A stretch of DNA of 44,359 nt from an uncultured Opitutaceae bacterium (lineage in GTDB: Bacteria; Verrucomicrobiota; Verrucomicrobiia; Opitutales; Opitutaceae), in assembly GCA_903887455.1 (NCBI GenBank), contig CAISPT010000057.1:1-44359 (forward strand). Reading direction: 5' to 3'. A program made the translations under genes and the position numbers. Each line of letters begins with the position of its first letter. The first letter of the stretch is position 1. This document shows, piece by piece, positions 18,106 through 25,513 of the stretch. The notes below the pieces were generated by a model. That model did no database searches. It worked only from the letters and a program-made list of their open reading frames with translations, and was not told the origin of the DNA.

Positions 18106-18143
18106 GCTGCCAATCCCGTTGGACATTGGGCGGAATTGGCAGC
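18106..18143. promoter_or_regulatory. 9-bp perfect inverted repeat in divergent gloA / DUF1080 promoter region
   Basis: GCTGCCAAT (18106-18114) and its exact complement ATTGGCAGC (18135-18143) flank a 20-bp spacer that itself contains ATTGGG (18125-18130), a further partial match. It lies between two divergent genes, 22 nt before the ATG at 18165. It is best read as a repressor or activator operator, or as a 5' hairpin in the DUF1080 transcript. Confidence 0.5.
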
Positions 18144-18164
18144 AAAGTGCCCTCCACCCACCCC

Positions 18165-19310
18165 ATGAAACTCCTCGCCATCCCCGCCCTGGCACTCGTC
18201 GCCGCCTCGTCCGCAGGACTCCGCGCGCAGCCCGACCCGAACTGGATCGACCACGACCGCGAGCGGCCGATGGCCACGGTCATCGATCCCGGGACCGCCA
18301 GCACCCAGGACCAGCCGGGAAGGCCGCCAAGCGACGCGGTCGTCCTCTTCGACGGAAAGGACATATCCCCATGGGTCGCGTTGGACGGCAGCCCCACCAA
18401 GTGGATCGTCCACGACGGAGCCCTCGAGTGCGTCCCGGGCAGCGGCTACGTCCGCACCCTCGAGTCCTTCGGTGACTGCCAGCTCCACATCGAGTGGGCG
18501 GCTCCCAACCCGCCGCACGGGGTGAGCCAGGACCGCGGCAACAGCGGCGTGTTCTTCGGGTATGACCGCTACGAGTGCCAAGTCCTCGACTCCTACCAGA
18601 GCAAGACCTACGCCGACGGCGCCGCGGCCGCAATCTACGGGCAGTACCCCCCGCTGGTGAACGCAACCCGCCCGCCCGGGCAGTGGCAGACTTACGACAT
18701 CATCTGGACGGCGCCCCGCTTTGACGCGGACGGAAAACTCATTTCCAAGGCCCGCGAGACAGTCATCCACAACGGCGTCCTCGTGCAGAACAACGTGGAG
18801 CTAACCGGCCCGACGGGCTGGATAAACCGGATACCGTACTCGGCCCATCCCGAGCGCCTTCCGATCGCCCTCCAGGACCACGGCCATCCCGTCCGCTACC
18901 GCAACGTGTGGGTGCGCGAGCTGGGCAACCCACGGCACAAGGAGTTCATGCTCCCCGAGGCGCTTCTCGCCTCCTACGCCGGTGTCTATGGAAACTCCAA
19001 GGGCACCGTGGCCGATGTGCGGCGCCTTCCCGACGGCCTGCTTTGCCTCAATTATGCGGACCGCACACTCGTGATGCACGCCGACTCGCCGACGCACTTC
19101 TACGCGCTTTCGACCGACGTGCAGTGCACCTTCGACTTTACGGACAAGTCCAAGGCCCTTCGGATCACCGTCGGAGAGGACGGCGAGGGGGCTAAATTTG
19201 AGAGGAAGGGAATCCCGGTCTCCCCCACCCCCGTGCCCCCCGCGGCCGAGGCGCCGGCGGCCGCCCCCGCTCCCGCAGCGGCGGCCCCGGTTCCGGCCCC
19301 GGCCCACTAG
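18165..19310 (+). CDS. secreted DUF1080 (3-keto-glycoside hydrolase-like) protein with C-terminal extension
   Basis: Exported protein of 381 residues with a signal peptide (MKLLAIPALALVAASSAGLRA, then QPDPNW). Residues about 60-255 are a DUF1080 concanavalin-like sandwich: VVLFDGKDISPW, KWIVHDGALEC, DCQLHIEWAAP, RGNSGVFFGYDRYECQVLDSY and PIALQDHGHPVRYRNVWVREL. After that comes LLASYAGVYGNSKGTVADV, like a DUF3471-type domain, and a Pro/Ala-rich tail. DUF1080 proteins are linked to cleavage of 3-keto-glycosides; the actual substrate cannot be read here. The start at 18165 has the CACCCCATGAAA context. Its TAG shares a CTAG with the convergent outer-membrane gene. Confidence 0.85.
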   Translation: MKLLAIPALALVAASSAGLRAQPDPNWIDHDRERPMATVIDPGTASTQDQPGRPPSDAVVLFDGKDISPWVALDGSPTKWIVHDGALECVPGSGYVRTLESFGDCQLHIEWAAPNPPHGVSQDRGNSGVFFGYDRYECQVLDSYQSKTYADGAAAAIYGQYPPLVNATRPPGQWQTYDIIWTAPRFDADGKLISKARETVIHNGVLVQNNVELTGPTGWINRIPYSAHPERLPIALQDHGHPVRYRNVWVRELGNPRHKEFMLPEALLASYAGVYGNSKGTVADVRRLPDGLLCLNYADRTLVMHADSPTHFYALSTDVQCTFDFTDKSKALRITVGEDGEGAKFERKGIPVSPTPVPPAAEAPAAAPAPAAAAPVPAPAH

Positions 19311-20308
19311 TACATATAACTGACACTCACCCGGAAGAGCGCCTTGGAAACAAGCTGGTCTCCGGTACAGCGCTGGTAGAGGGGCAGCTCGACGTCCGCG
19401 TAGACCTTCAAGGGGTGGACGTCCAGCTCGAGGCCCGGCGCGGCCAGGACCCTCGAGTACCCTGAGGCGACCGGATCGGCCGAGTTGGCCCCGGAGTCCC
19501 TGCCCCTCACCGAAAGCTTGATCTGCCCTACCGGGGCGATGCCAAGGCGCCCGATCCTGAGGCCCGTGTAATAGGCCCCGACCGAGAGGTCCCCCTCTAT
19601 CCCCGGGCGGTACTGGACCTGGGTGAGGACCGGCAAGTCGACAAGCGCCTGCACGAAGCCGCTCCAGGAATCGCCGAGACTGACGCGGTTGAAGCCACCG
19701 ACTAGCAGGTCGGTGCTACCGCTGCCGATCTCGGTGTCGCGGTCGATGTCCCCGAACGCATCCTCTTTGGTATAGCTCCCTGTGGGGAGCTTCAGGCCGA
19801 AGGTGATGCCGGTTGAAAGATCAGACGAGAACCCCGTATAGATACCCTCGAGGCGCACGTCACCGAAGCCGCTAAAGCTGACGTCAACGATGTCGCTGCC
19901 CGACGCCCCTCCGGTGGTCTCGAAATGCCTCGACTCATAGGGCAGCTCCAGGCGAAGGCCCCAGGTGCGGTTGAACATCTGCTGGTAGCCCAGTGTGTAC
20001 CAGCTGGTCCTGATGTCCTTGTCTTTGTTATTGTCGGCGGGCGCTTTCGAGGAGCCGCTCCAATTCTGGTTCTGGTCCTGGTAGTCGTAGTCGAAGAAGG
20101 CCTCCACGCCGGGCTGCGTGGGGATCATCGAGCTCGTGCCGACCTCGTAGATGCCGCAGCCGCAGGCGCAGGCCCGGGCGTCGCGGGGCAGGACTAGGGC
20201 GAGTGAAAGAAGCAGGCAGGAGAAGGCCTCCCGCGGCCGGGCCCTGGTCAGGCCGGCGATGCGATGAATGGGGGCCGAAAGGCCCTTAATGAAAGAAGAG
20301 AAATCCAT
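19307..20308 (-). CDS. outer-membrane beta-barrel protein with N-terminal CACGCG motif
   Basis: A 333-residue predicted outer-membrane barrel. The N-terminus has a long basic region and hydrophobic signal (FSCLLLSLALVLPRDARA), directly followed by CACGCG, three closely spaced cysteines in a Gly-rich turn that could bind a soft metal. The rest shows alternating aromatic and polar strands (FFDYDYQDQNQNWSG, GLRLELPYESRHF, SGFGDVRLEGIYTGF, GITFGLKLPTGSYT) and ends in SVSYMY, an outer-membrane aromatic terminus. It resembles transporter or phenol-type barrels with unknown cargo. It lies downstream of a small cysteine-motif protein gene on the same strand, suggesting a metal-linked envelope pair. 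Its stop overlaps the convergent DUF1080 stop by 4 nt. Confidence 0.75.
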   Translation of the reverse strand: MDFSSFIKGLSAPIHRIAGLTRARPREAFSCLLLSLALVLPRDARACACGCGIYEVGTSSMIPTQPGVEAFFDYDYQDQNQNWSGSSKAPADNNKDKDIRTSWYTLGYQQMFNRTWGLRLELPYESRHFETTGGASGSDIVDVSFSGFGDVRLEGIYTGFSSDLSTGITFGLKLPTGSYTKEDAFGDIDRDTEIGSGSTDLLVGGFNRVSLGDSWSGFVQALVDLPVLTQVQYRPGIEGDLSVGAYYTGLRIGRLGIAPVGQIKLSVRGRDSGANSADPVASGYSRVLAAPGLELDVHPLKVYADVELPLYQRCTGDQLVSKALFRVSVSYMY

Positions 20309-20426
20309 GGGTGTGTGCCAAAAAGGCGAAAATAGGTGTTGGGTTTACGATGGTAATGCGGGTAACGCCGATAGGCGGGCGCAGAAATGCCCCGCAAGGC
20401 AGGCATCTGATCCCGACTTTGGGAAC

Positions 20427-20470
20427 GGCACGGGCCGCCCGGCTCCCGCAGGGGGGCTGGGCCTCGTGCC
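20427..20470 (-). terminator. possible hairpin after the cysteine-motif gene
   Basis: GGCACG (20427-20432) pairs with CGTGCC (20465-20470), extended by GGCC on both sides with a bulge. It lies immediately after the stop codon of the gene at 20471-20878. No T-run follows, so it is a weak terminator or attenuator candidate. The rest of the 20309-20470 gap shows no gene. Confidence 0.3.
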
Positions 20471-20878
20471 CTAGGCCGCCAGGCCGGGCGCGACTCTCGG
20501 GGGCGGCACGGGGACCTCGCCCGCTCTCTGAGCGGCGCGCAGTTCCATATCGGCCGGCCACGCCTCCGCGGGCCTCGGCACCACCGAGGCTGTCGCGGGG
20601 TCGAAAATCATGACCATCTTGTCGGTGCCCGCAGAGGGCACGGCCGTACCGTGGCTGCTCGACGCCTCCCTGGCCTTGTTGACAGCGCCGCAAATCTCGC
20701 ACGGCTTGGCCGGGTCGAACGTCTCCTTCGCTGCCGCCACGATGGACTCGGATTTCACGTATCCGGCGAACATGCGGCCCCAAGCAAACACCTGGGCCAC
20801 GTCCAGCATCGCCCCGCTGGCGCAAAGCCAAGCAAACAGGAGGGAAAGGGAGGCCAGCCGACGGTTCATTTCGAGCAT
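20471..20878 (-). CDS. small exported protein with CEIC motif
   Basis: A protein of about 135 residues starting MLEMNRRLASLSLLFAW, with one hydrophobic signal or anchor segment (ASLSLLFAWLCASGAML). The exported part carries AWGRMFAGYVKSES and PAKPCEICGAVNKA, a CxxC pair suited to metal or redox chemistry, then a Lys/Met segment and a Pro-rich tail. I do not recognise the family with certainty; similar short CxxC envelope proteins occur next to copper-handling genes. An ATG at 20869 is an alternative start; upstream to 20962 the frame is open but has no signal-peptide logic. The neighbour downstream is the CACGCG barrel protein, and the pair is likely one transcript despite a 162-bp gap. Confidence 0.65.
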   Translation of the reverse strand: MLEMNRRLASLSLLFAWLCASGAMLDVAQVFAWGRMFAGYVKSESIVAAAKETFDPAKPCEICGAVNKAREASSSHGTAVPSAGTDKMVMIFDPATASVVPRPAEAWPADMELRAAQRAGEVPVPPPRVAPGLAA

Positions 20879-21064
20879 GGAAAACTCAAGGGAGCCAGGA
20901 GGGTTGGCAAGCCATTCAACTCTGCCAGCCGGTTTTTGAAAAGCGGCGCCCGAACTGGACAATCCGCCGCCGAGGCGCCAGCATGGCCTTCCCTGGCTGC
21001 CACCCCAGATTCAGCCGCCAGGGTGAACCTCATCCCCCGACGGCGCGGACCCCAACCAACCGAC

Positions 21065-21967
21065 ATGGACACCCCCATCCTATCACGACGCGAGGCCATC
21101 AAGAGGGCCGCAATTGCCGGACTAGCGGCACCATTCCTGGGGGCCCTCGAAGGCATGGGCGCCGGGGAGCCGGCCGCCGCGCCGGCCCCATCGGGCCCGC
21201 TCACGTTGGGCCTAGCCGGGTACTCCCTCAGGAAATATTCGACGGACGATGCGATCCGGCTCCTCCAGGAGCTGAAGATCACCTCGGTGGCCGTCTTCAA
21301 GGTTCATGTCCCGATCCAGATCAGCACGCCCGAGGTCTGCCGGGACATGGCGAAGAAGTTCCGCGATGCCGGAATCTCGATCGCAGCCACAGGCGTTGTC
21401 TACCTTTCGAAGAACGAGGGCGACATGCGCCGGGCCTTCGACTGCGGAAAGGCCGCGGGACTGACGACGATGACGGCATCTTACGCAAAGCCGCCAGACC
21501 ATGAGGCCCTTGCCCTCACGGAGCGCTTCGCAAGGGAATACGACATGAGGATCGCGTTCCACAACCACGGGCCGGAGGACGCGATATTCCCCTCGCCCTA
21601 CGACGTCTGGAATGCAGTTGCCCCCTACGACGAGCGCCTCGGGCTGTGCATCGACATTGGCCATTCCTACCGCGCCGGCGTCGACCCGACCGAGGCAATC
21701 CTCAAGTGCAAGTCCCGGCTCTACGACGTCCATGTGAAGGACACCCTCGCTGACCGCGGGGCGAAGAAGGACATCCCTGTCGACATGGGCTTTGGCAAAC
21801 TCGACCTGCCCTCGGTCGTGGCGGCCCTCCTGAAGATCGGCTACTCCCACCAGGTCGGGCTGGAGTACGAGGTCGAGGTGGCGGATGCCCTTCCCGGTAT
21901 TGCCCAGTCCTTCGGCTACCTGCGGGGGCTGGCGGCGGCCCTGGGATCGAAGGGGACCGCCGCGTGA
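21065..21967 (+). CDS. Tat-exported xylose isomerase-like TIM-barrel sugar isomerase/epimerase
   Basis: A 300-residue protein with a twin-arginine-like leader (SRREAIKRAAIAGLAAPFLGAL) and a TIM-barrel of the AP endonuclease 2/sugar phosphate isomerase-epimerase family. Metal-site segments are IAFHNHGPE, LCIDIGHSYRAG, YDVHVKDT and VGLEYEVE, giving the usual Glu/Asp/His/Glu set. The export signal means it acts in the periplasm, so its substrate is probably an unphosphorylated sugar. ATG 21065 begins the Tat leader, although the frame is open further upstream. Its stop overlaps the start of the DUF1080 gene (GTGA). With that gene and the Gfo/Idh gene it forms a tightly coupled unit, inferred to act on 3-keto-sugars. 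Confidence 0.85.
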   Translation: MDTPILSRREAIKRAAIAGLAAPFLGALEGMGAGEPAAAPAPSGPLTLGLAGYSLRKYSTDDAIRLLQELKITSVAVFKVHVPIQISTPEVCRDMAKKFRDAGISIAATGVVYLSKNEGDMRRAFDCGKAAGLTTMTASYAKPPDHEALALTERFAREYDMRIAFHNHGPEDAIFPSPYDVWNAVAPYDERLGLCIDIGHSYRAGVDPTEAILKCKSRLYDVHVKDTLADRGAKKDIPVDMGFGKLDLPSVVAALLKIGYSHQVGLEYEVEVADALPGIAQSFGYLRGLAAALGSKGTAA

Positions 21968-22740
21968 GAGGACCCCTCCGCCTCGCCTGCGCCGCCGCGT
22001 TCGCCGGAGCCGCGGGTTTCCTCTTTGCCGAGGAAGGGCCGTCAAACACCCTCTCTGCGCAGGAGGCGGGCGCCGGCTGGAGGCTCCTTTGGGACGGCGC
22101 CTCTTCCCAGGGATGGAGGAGCGTCAGCGGGCCGTCGTTTCCGGCAGCCGGCTGGCGGATGAAGGACGGCGTTCTCTCGGTCGAGCCCTCGGAGGGACAC
22201 GGCGGGGACATCATCACCATCGACCGCTACTCCGACTTCGAGCTCAGCGTGGACTTCCGGATCACGCCCGGCTGCAACAGCGGGATAAAGATATTCGTGG
22301 ACCCAGAGCGCAACCGGGTCGCGGGAGCCTCCATTGGGCTCGAGTACCAGATCCTGGATGACGCGACCAACCCCGACGCGAGAATGGGGAGGGACGGCAA
22401 CCGGACGCTCGGGTCCCTCTACGACCTCTATCCCCCGTCGGCCGACAAGCATCCCAATCCGATTGGCAACTGGAACACCGCGCTCATCGTCTCGAGTGGG
22501 CCCCATGTCGAGCACTGGCTTAACGGCCGCAAGATACTCGAGTACACCCGATTCACGCCGGGCTTCAGGGAAAGGGTCCAAGCGAGCAAATTCCGTGTCG
22601 TCCCCGGCTTCGGCGAACTCCAGGATGGCCACATCCTCCTCCAAGACCACGGAGACCAAGTTTTCTTTCGAAACCTCAAGATACGCATCCTCAAGGGCCA
22701 TCCCGTGACAGCCCAAGCTCCCCAACCCCAACTCCCATGA
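21964..22740 (+). CDS. exported DUF1080 (3-keto-glycoside hydrolase-like) protein
   Basis: A 258-residue protein with a signal peptide (LACAAAFAGAAGFLFA, then EEGPSN) and one DUF1080 sandwich: WRLLWDGASSQGWRS, GWRMKDGVLSVEP, YSDFELSVDFRITPGCNSGIKIF, LEYQILDD, GNWNTALIVSSGPHVEHWLNGRKILEY and GHILLQDHGDQVFFRNLKIR. The family is linked to cleavage of 3-oxidised glycosides. It starts with GTG overlapping the previous TGA and ends in ATGA overlapping the next gene, so three genes are made in step. It lacks the C-terminal extension of the DUF1080 protein at 18165. Confidence 0.87.
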   Translation: MRGPLRLACAAAFAGAAGFLFAEEGPSNTLSAQEAGAGWRLLWDGASSQGWRSVSGPSFPAAGWRMKDGVLSVEPSEGHGGDIITIDRYSDFELSVDFRITPGCNSGIKIFVDPERNRVAGASIGLEYQILDDATNPDARMGRDGNRTLGSLYDLYPPSADKHPNPIGNWNTALIVSSGPHVEHWLNGRKILEYTRFTPGFRERVQASKFRVVPGFGELQDGHILLQDHGDQVFFRNLKIRILKGHPVTAQAPQPQLP

Positions 22741-24068
22741 ATCCCCTCTTCGGCCGCCGAGAATTCCTCACCAAGACTGCCCTGGCCGGGGCCGCGCTTG
22801 CCTCTATGCCCGCGTGGGTCCGCGCCGGCACCCCGGGCTCCAACAATCGCCTCCGCATCGCGGTCATCGGCTCGAACAATCGTGGCCTTGACCACATCGA
22901 AGCCCTTTCCGGGATTGAAGGCGTGGAGCTCGCGTACGTCTGCGACGTGGAAGACGGCGCCCTGGCCAAGGGAATGAAGAAGGCCTCACTGTTCCCTGGG
23001 ATGGCACCCAAGGCCGAGAAGGATTTCAGGCGCATCCTCGACGACAAGTCGATCGACGCGATTACGGTGGCGGCACCCGACCACTGGCACACGCCGATGG
23101 CGATCATGGCCCTCGCCGCGGGCAAGCATGTCTACGTGGAGAAGCCCTGCAGCCAGAATCCGCACGAGGGCGAACTCCTGCTCAAGGCCATAGCCCGGTA
23201 CGGGCGCAAGGTGCAGATGGGCAACCAGCGCCGCTCGTTCCCGAACATGAAGGTGGCGATAAAGGAGATCCGGGACGGCGTGATCGGTAAGGCGTACTTC
23301 GCCCGCGCCTGGTACGACAACAACCGCGGCTCGATAGGCCACGGCACGGAGGTCCCGGTTCCGCCGGGCCTGGACTACGAGCTCTGGCAGGGGCCGGCCC
23401 CGCGCAGGCCCTACCGGAGCAACCTGATCCACTACAACTGGCACTGGTTCTGGCACTGGGGAACGGGCGAAGCCCTCAACAACGGCACCCACGAGATCGA
23501 CGTGTGCCGCTGGGCTCTTGGGGTCGATTTCGCTACGCGCGTCACCTCCAACGGGGGACGGTACCGCTTCAAGGACGACTGGGAGACGCCGGACACCCAG
23601 GTGATCACCTGGGATTTCGGCGGGGAGAAGTCGATCTCATGGGAAGGCCGCAGCTGCAACGGGTTCCCGAGCGAAGGCTACTCCCGAGGGGCCATGATCT
23701 ACGGGACCGACGGGACCGCGTTCCTGGAGGGCAACAACTACACCGTTTTCGACAAGAAGGGCCAGAAGGTGAAGTCGACCGCGGAGAAGGCCGAGGGCGA
23801 CCCCACAAACACGCAGAGCGCGAACGGGATCCGTCTAGACCGGATGCATGTGAAGAACTTCGTCGACGCCGTCACGACCGGCGCGGCGCTCACCTCCCCC
23901 ATCGAGGAAGGTCACAGGAGCACCACCATGCTCCACCTGGGAAACATCTCGCAGCGGGTGGGCCGGACCCTGGCGTGCAACCCCGACGACGGCCACGTCA
24001 TCGGCGACGACGGCGCCATGAAGCTCTGGCAGCGCGAGTACGAGCCGGGCTGGCAGCCCGCGGTCTGA
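22737..24068 (+). CDS. Tat-exported Gfo/Idh/MocA oxidoreductase
   Basis: A 443-residue NAD(P)-dependent sugar oxidoreductase with a strong Tat leader (GRREFLTKTALAGAALASMPAWVRA). A Rossmann fold follows (LRIAVIGSNNRGLDH, AYVCDVED), then VAAPDHWHTPMAIMAL, the catalytic-Lys motif HVYVEKPCSQNP and the later THEIDVCRWALG dyad. Exported Gfo/Idh enzymes usually carry tightly bound cofactor, as glucose-fructose oxidoreductase does. In this cluster the likely role is oxidation of the sugar C3 hydroxyl to a 3-keto-glycoside, for DUF1080 cleavage and later re-reduction. It overlaps the DUF1080 gene by ATGA and is followed after 23 nt by a mutarotase gene. Confidence 0.88.
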   Translation: MNPLFGRREFLTKTALAGAALASMPAWVRAGTPGSNNRLRIAVIGSNNRGLDHIEALSGIEGVELAYVCDVEDGALAKGMKKASLFPGMAPKAEKDFRRILDDKSIDAITVAAPDHWHTPMAIMALAAGKHVYVEKPCSQNPHEGELLLKAIARYGRKVQMGNQRRSFPNMKVAIKEIRDGVIGKAYFARAWYDNNRGSIGHGTEVPVPPGLDYELWQGPAPRRPYRSNLIHYNWHWFWHWGTGEALNNGTHEIDVCRWALGVDFATRVTSNGGRYRFKDDWETPDTQVITWDFGGEKSISWEGRSCNGFPSEGYSRGAMIYGTDGTAFLEGNNYTVFDKKGQKVKSTAEKAEGDPTNTQSANGIRLDRMHVKNFVDAVTTGAALTSPIEEGHRSTTMLHLGNISQRVGRTLACNPDDGHVIGDDGAMKLWQREYEPGWQPAV

Positions 24069-24091
24069 CCTGGCGCGACGCACCCGCTCCC

Positions 24092-24481
24092 ATGCTGCGC
24101 ACAGGAATCCTGAACCCGAGCCTCCTGGCCCTGCTCGCTAGGATCCGCCACACGAACACACTGGTGATCGCCGACCGGGGATTCCCGTCCTGGCCGGGCC
24201 TCGAGACCGTGGACCTGTCGGTTGTGGACGACCTGCCGACGGTCGCCCAGGTCCTCTGCGCGATTAGGCCCAACTTCGGCATCGGCCGCGTGTTCGCCGC
24301 CCAGGAGCTCATGTCGGCGAACAGCCCGGATAAGCTCGCCCCGCACTTGGCTGCGCTTGCGGGCCTTACGCTGACCATGGAGGCGCACACCGAATTCAAG
24401 AAGCGGGTGCCCTCTGCTGTCGGCCTCATCCGCACGGGCGACACCACCCAGTACGCCAACCTCATCCTCGAGTCGGCCTGA
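24092..24481 (+). CDS. RbsD/FucU family sugar pyranase/mutarotase
   Basis: A 129-residue cytoplasmic protein that would interconvert sugar ring anomers or pyranose and furanose forms. Family marks are the N-terminal MLRTGILNPSLLALLARIRHTNTLVIADRGFP with its His and Asp, and the C-terminal FKKRVPSAVGLIRTGDTTQYANLILESA with Arg, Thr and Tyr of the ligand site. FucU acts on L-fucose and RbsD on D-ribose; the adjacent aldo/keto reductase and fucose isomerase-like genes favour a fucose or rhamnose role. ATG 24092 is chosen because it begins the conserved N-terminus; the frame is open far upstream inside the Gfo/Idh gene. It lies 23 nt after that gene and 20 nt before the aldo/keto reductase. Confidence 0.87.
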   Translation: MLRTGILNPSLLALLARIRHTNTLVIADRGFPSWPGLETVDLSVVDDLPTVAQVLCAIRPNFGIGRVFAAQELMSANSPDKLAPHLAALAGLTLTMEAHTEFKKRVPSAVGLIRTGDTTQYANLILESA

Positions 24482-24501
24482 CCGCCGCACGGGACGCACG
24501 C

Positions 24502-25437
24502 ATGCACTACCGCACGCTGGGATCAACGGGGGTCAGGGTCTCGGCTCTGGCCTACGGGGGCTCCTCCCTCGGCTCCGCTTTCCGGGATGTCGACGAGGCC
24601 GAGGGCATACGCTCGGTCCACGTGGCGCTCGACAACGGGATCAACCTGATCGACACGGCGCCGTACTACGGGGCAACCAAGGCGGAGGCGGTGCTCGGAC
24701 GGGCCCTCAGGGGGATCCGGCGAGACCGGTACGTGCTCGCCACGAAGGTCGCCCGCTACGGCCCAAACCTCGCCGACTTTGACTTCTCGGCCGAGCGCGT
24801 GACGCGCAGCGTGGATGAGAGCCTCGCCCGGCTCGGGGTCGACCACGTGGACTTCATCCAGGTCCACGACATGGAGTTCGGCGACCTCCGGCAGATCGTC
24901 TCCGAGACCATCCCCGCCCTAAGAAAGGTCCAGGCCGCGGGCAAGGCGCGCTTCGTGGGCATATCGTGCCTGCCGGTCCGCCTCTTCAGGCAGGTGCTCG
25001 ACGAGTCCCCCGTGGACCAGATCCAAAGCTACTGCCACTATTGCCTGAACGACACGGCGCTCGGGGACCTGCTTCCCTACCTCAGGGAGAAGGGCGTCGG
25101 GATCTTCAACTCGGCCCCGTTGGCGATGCGCCTGCTCAGCGACGACGGCCCCCCGGGCTGGCACCCGGCGCCGGCGGGGCTCCGCGCGAAGTGCGCCGAG
25201 GCCGCGGCCCTGTGTCGGGCTCGGGGCTCGGACATCGGAAAACTCGCCCTCCAGTACGCGCTCCTAAATCCCGACATCCACACCCATGTCGTCGGGACCG
25301 CGAGCCCGCAACGGGTGCTAAAGAACATCGAGGACGCCTCGACGCCCCCGGACCCCGAACTGCTCCGCGACGTGCTCCGGGTGCTGGAGCCCGTCCACAA
25401 CGTGACCTGGCCCTCGGGCCGCCCCGAGAACGGCTAG
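24502..25437 (+). CDS. aldo/keto reductase, L-galactose/L-fucose dehydrogenase-like
   Basis: A 311-residue cytoplasmic NAD(P)-dependent oxidoreductase of the AKR barrel. The active-site set is Asp and Tyr in INLIDTAPYYG, Lys in VLATKVARYG and His in VDFIQVHDMEFG. Long stretches match what I recall of plant L-galactose dehydrogenase: DFSAERVTRSVDESLARL, LRQIVSETIPALRKVQ, SYCHYCLNDTALGDLLPYL, GVGIFNSAPLAMRLL and IGKLALQYALLN. L-galactose and L-fucose share configuration, so an L-fucose dehydrogenase role (sugar to lactone) is likely beside the mutarotase. It has the CTAG stop and is followed by the operator region of the DeoR gene. Confidence 0.85.
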   Translation: MHYRTLGSTGVRVSALAYGGSSLGSAFRDVDEAEGIRSVHVALDNGINLIDTAPYYGATKAEAVLGRALRGIRRDRYVLATKVARYGPNLADFDFSAERVTRSVDESLARLGVDHVDFIQVHDMEFGDLRQIVSETIPALRKVQAAGKARFVGISCLPVRLFRQVLDESPVDQIQSYCHYCLNDTALGDLLPYLREKGVGIFNSAPLAMRLLSDDGPPGWHPAPAGLRAKCAEAAALCRARGSDIGKLALQYALLNPDIHTHVVGTASPQRVLKNIEDASTPPDPELLRDVLRVLEPVHNVTWPSGRPENG

Positions 25438-25466
25438 CCTTGCGCCCGAATGGCGCACCCTTCCGG

Positions 25467-25499
25467 GGCGTTTATGATTGCTTTCGATCATATAACGCC
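25467..25499 (+). promoter_or_regulatory. candidate DeoR-family operator/promoter before the deoxysugar operon
   Basis: An inverted repeat of 12-bp arms: GGCGTT-TATGAT (25467-25478) and ATCATA-T-AACGCC (25487-25499), with one bulged base and an 8-bp spacer TGCTTTCG. The arms pair perfectly apart from the bulge. It is AT-rich against the GC-rich background, overlaps a possible -10 (CATATAAC), and lies 14 bp before the ATG of the DeoR regulator. The central TTTCG is similar to sites of DeoR-family repressors. It probably autoregulates the regulator and the operon 25514-32333. Confidence 0.65.
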
Positions 25500-25513
25500 T
25501 TCGCTCTTCCCCC

